DNA of 23,911 nucleotides from an uncultured Actinomycetes bacterium (lineage in GTDB: Bacteria > Actinomycetota > Actinomycetes > Nanopelagicales > Nanopelagicaceae): assembly GCA_903820565.1 (NCBI GenBank), contig CAIJHZ010000060.1, forward strand, positions 1-23,911, read 5' to 3'. Positions 23,056 to 23,911 of the stretch are shown piece after piece (the stretch's first letter is position 1; each line of letters starts with the position of its first letter). Below the pieces are notes generated by a model. The model was not told the DNA's origin. It did no database searches and was given only the letters and a program-made list of their open reading frames with translations. A program made the position numbers and the translations under genes.

Positions 23056-23751
23056 ATGCCGATTATTCGCAAATTTATCGAATGGCTTAGTTACCATCCA
23101 ACAACAGAAGAAATTGCACGAGCGCTTGGAACTGAATACCTTGCTGAATTCTCAGTGCTGGGCGTTCGTTTTGGCCGTGTGAATAACGATGATTCAATAA
23201 CCGTTCTCGGTCAGTTCGGATATGCCGATGCAGATCTTTATCGCAATCGAAATATTCCCAGTGAAGAATGGCGATCAATTGATGCCGAAGACGTGCGCAT
23301 CATCAAGGGCGAATCGAAGTTGCACTGGACCTCAGATTCAACAATGCACGTCAGCTCATTGCGGGACCGCGGCGTTATTCAGGGCTATCTGATCATTCAG
23401 TTTCATAATCCGGTCAGCGAAGCAGATAAGCACCGAACCGCCGAAGCTATTGACGACCTAAGCGTTCCTTTGGCGCTGTACCTGTCCTTTTTGACCCGCC
23501 CGATTGGCAGCGGCATGGGGGGAATCATCCTTCCGATCGATTCTCGGGATGCCGGCAGCGGCCAGCTGAGCCAGCGTCAGATTTTGATCCTGCGCGGCAT
23601 GGTCGAAGGCAAGACCAACCACGAGCTTGCCACCGAGCTCGGCTTTTCAGTTTCGACGATCCGCCACGAGACCATGCGCATCTACCAAGCGCTAGCCGTG
23701 AGCGATCGCAAGGAAGCGGCCAAAAAGGCGCTCATGCTCAGCCTGGTCTAG
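23056..23751 (+). CDS. LuxR-type HTH transcriptional regulator
   Basis: The 231-residue protein has an N-terminal region (about 1-150) with a mixed alpha/beta pattern that resembles a GAF-type sensor but carries no motif I can assign. It is followed by a linker and a C-terminal LuxR/GerE HTH (about 168-231): LSQRQILILRGMVEGKTNHE, then ELGFSVSTIRHETMRIYQAL. The conserved LSxRExxxLxxxxxGxxNxEIA pattern and the STIRxHxxxIxxKL-type recognition helix are recognisable, though Q replaces the usual E in the first and His-Glu-Thr appears in the second. No response-regulator receiver domain is present, so the signal is more likely a ligand than phosphorylation. The ATG lacks a clear ribosome binding site. 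The last third of the gene is richer in G+C than its neighbours. Confidence 0.85.
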   Translation: MPIIRKFIEWLSYHPTTEEIARALGTEYLAEFSVLGVRFGRVNNDDSITVLGQFGYADADLYRNRNIPSEEWRSIDAEDVRIIKGESKLHWTSDSTMHVSSLRDRGVIQGYLIIQFHNPVSEADKHRTAEAIDDLSVPLALYLSFLTRPIGSGMGGIILPIDSRDAGSGQLSQRQILILRGMVEGKTNHELATELGFSVSTIRHETMRIYQALAVSDRKEAAKKALMLSLV

Positions 23752-23911
23752 GCCACCCTAACTTCAATCAGCTGCCTATTTAAGGTTCTTCAGACACGCT
23801 CAAACCCTCAATGCGGGCTTTACCCTTGCCCACCCCATAGACTAAAGACCTGATTCCGGCAGGCTTGTTTCTCGCTGCCATTCGGCGAAAGCCCTGCTAG
23901 CTATTCCCCCA
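23752..23911. other. 160 bases with no supported gene
   Basis: No start codon with a ribosome binding site is seen. On the minus strand an open frame runs from the window edge to a TAG at 23842-23844 (about 22 codons, including FAEWQRETSLPE), which could be the tail of a gene beyond the edge. GCAGG and CCTGC near 23861 and 23895 can pair as a loose hairpin without a U tract. Confidence 0.3.

Noticed and set aside
23842..23911. Partial minus-strand gene at the right edge
   Set aside because: Only about 22 open codons, no recognisable motif; kept as a remark rather than a gene.
1..23911. CRISPR array, insertion sequence, integrase or phage genes
   Set aside because: No spaced repeats of CRISPR type, no transposase or integrase motifs and no target-site duplications were seen, despite two tRNA genes that could serve as attachment sites.

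Overview
The window looks like a chromosomal segment of a small-genome, lowish-GC, Gram-positive-type actinobacterium, most likely a freshwater lineage of the Nanopelagicales/acI type. The evidence is the tsaC/sua5-wecA gene pair typical of Actinobacteria, many GTG starts with little Shine-Dalgarno signal, very tight gene packing with overlapping stop codons, CUT1-type sugar permeases with no local ATPase gene, and many Sec-secreted proteins with no outer-membrane components. The taxonomic call is inference; there is no rRNA or marker phylogeny here.

Positions 1-3,750 are housekeeping-like. A decayed, frameshifted SIMPL-domain gene abuts tRNA-Glu(UUC) and is followed by an intact SIMPL paralogue (minus strand). 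Divergent from that are the threonylcarbamoyl-AMP synthase gene and a WecA-like polyprenyl-phosphate sugar-phosphate transferase gene, then a small two-helix membrane protein of unknown function.

Positions 3,780-8,810 carry a secretome block: a secreted PHM/DBM-like copper monooxygenase with all six copper ligands in place, translationally coupled behind a 673-residue gametolysin-like (M11) metalloprotease; then tRNA-Lys(UUU) and a second, shorter M11-like metalloprotease.

Positions 8,840-21,810 form a beta-1,3-glucan (laminarin-type) utilisation locus. It holds four different GH16 glucanases (three secreted, one apparently cytoplasmic), two secreted tandem Ig-like proteins, a sugar ABC importer (binding protein plus two permeases), a GH1 beta-glucosidase and a LacI-family regulator. 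The same 14-bp palindrome (TGAAACCGCTTTCA) occurs once in each of the two divergent promoter regions (12,471 and 19,301), so one LacI repressor probably controls the whole set. The working model: secreted GH16 enzymes cut polymeric glucan outside the cell, Ig-like proteins may help bind it, oligosaccharides enter through the ABC importer (energised by an ATPase encoded elsewhere), and the cytoplasmic GH16 and GH1 finish the job to glucose.

Positions 21,900-23,750 hold a second LacI-family regulator, divergent from the first, and a LuxR-type HTH regulator preceded by a repeat-rich promoter. The last 160 bases contain no gene I can support.
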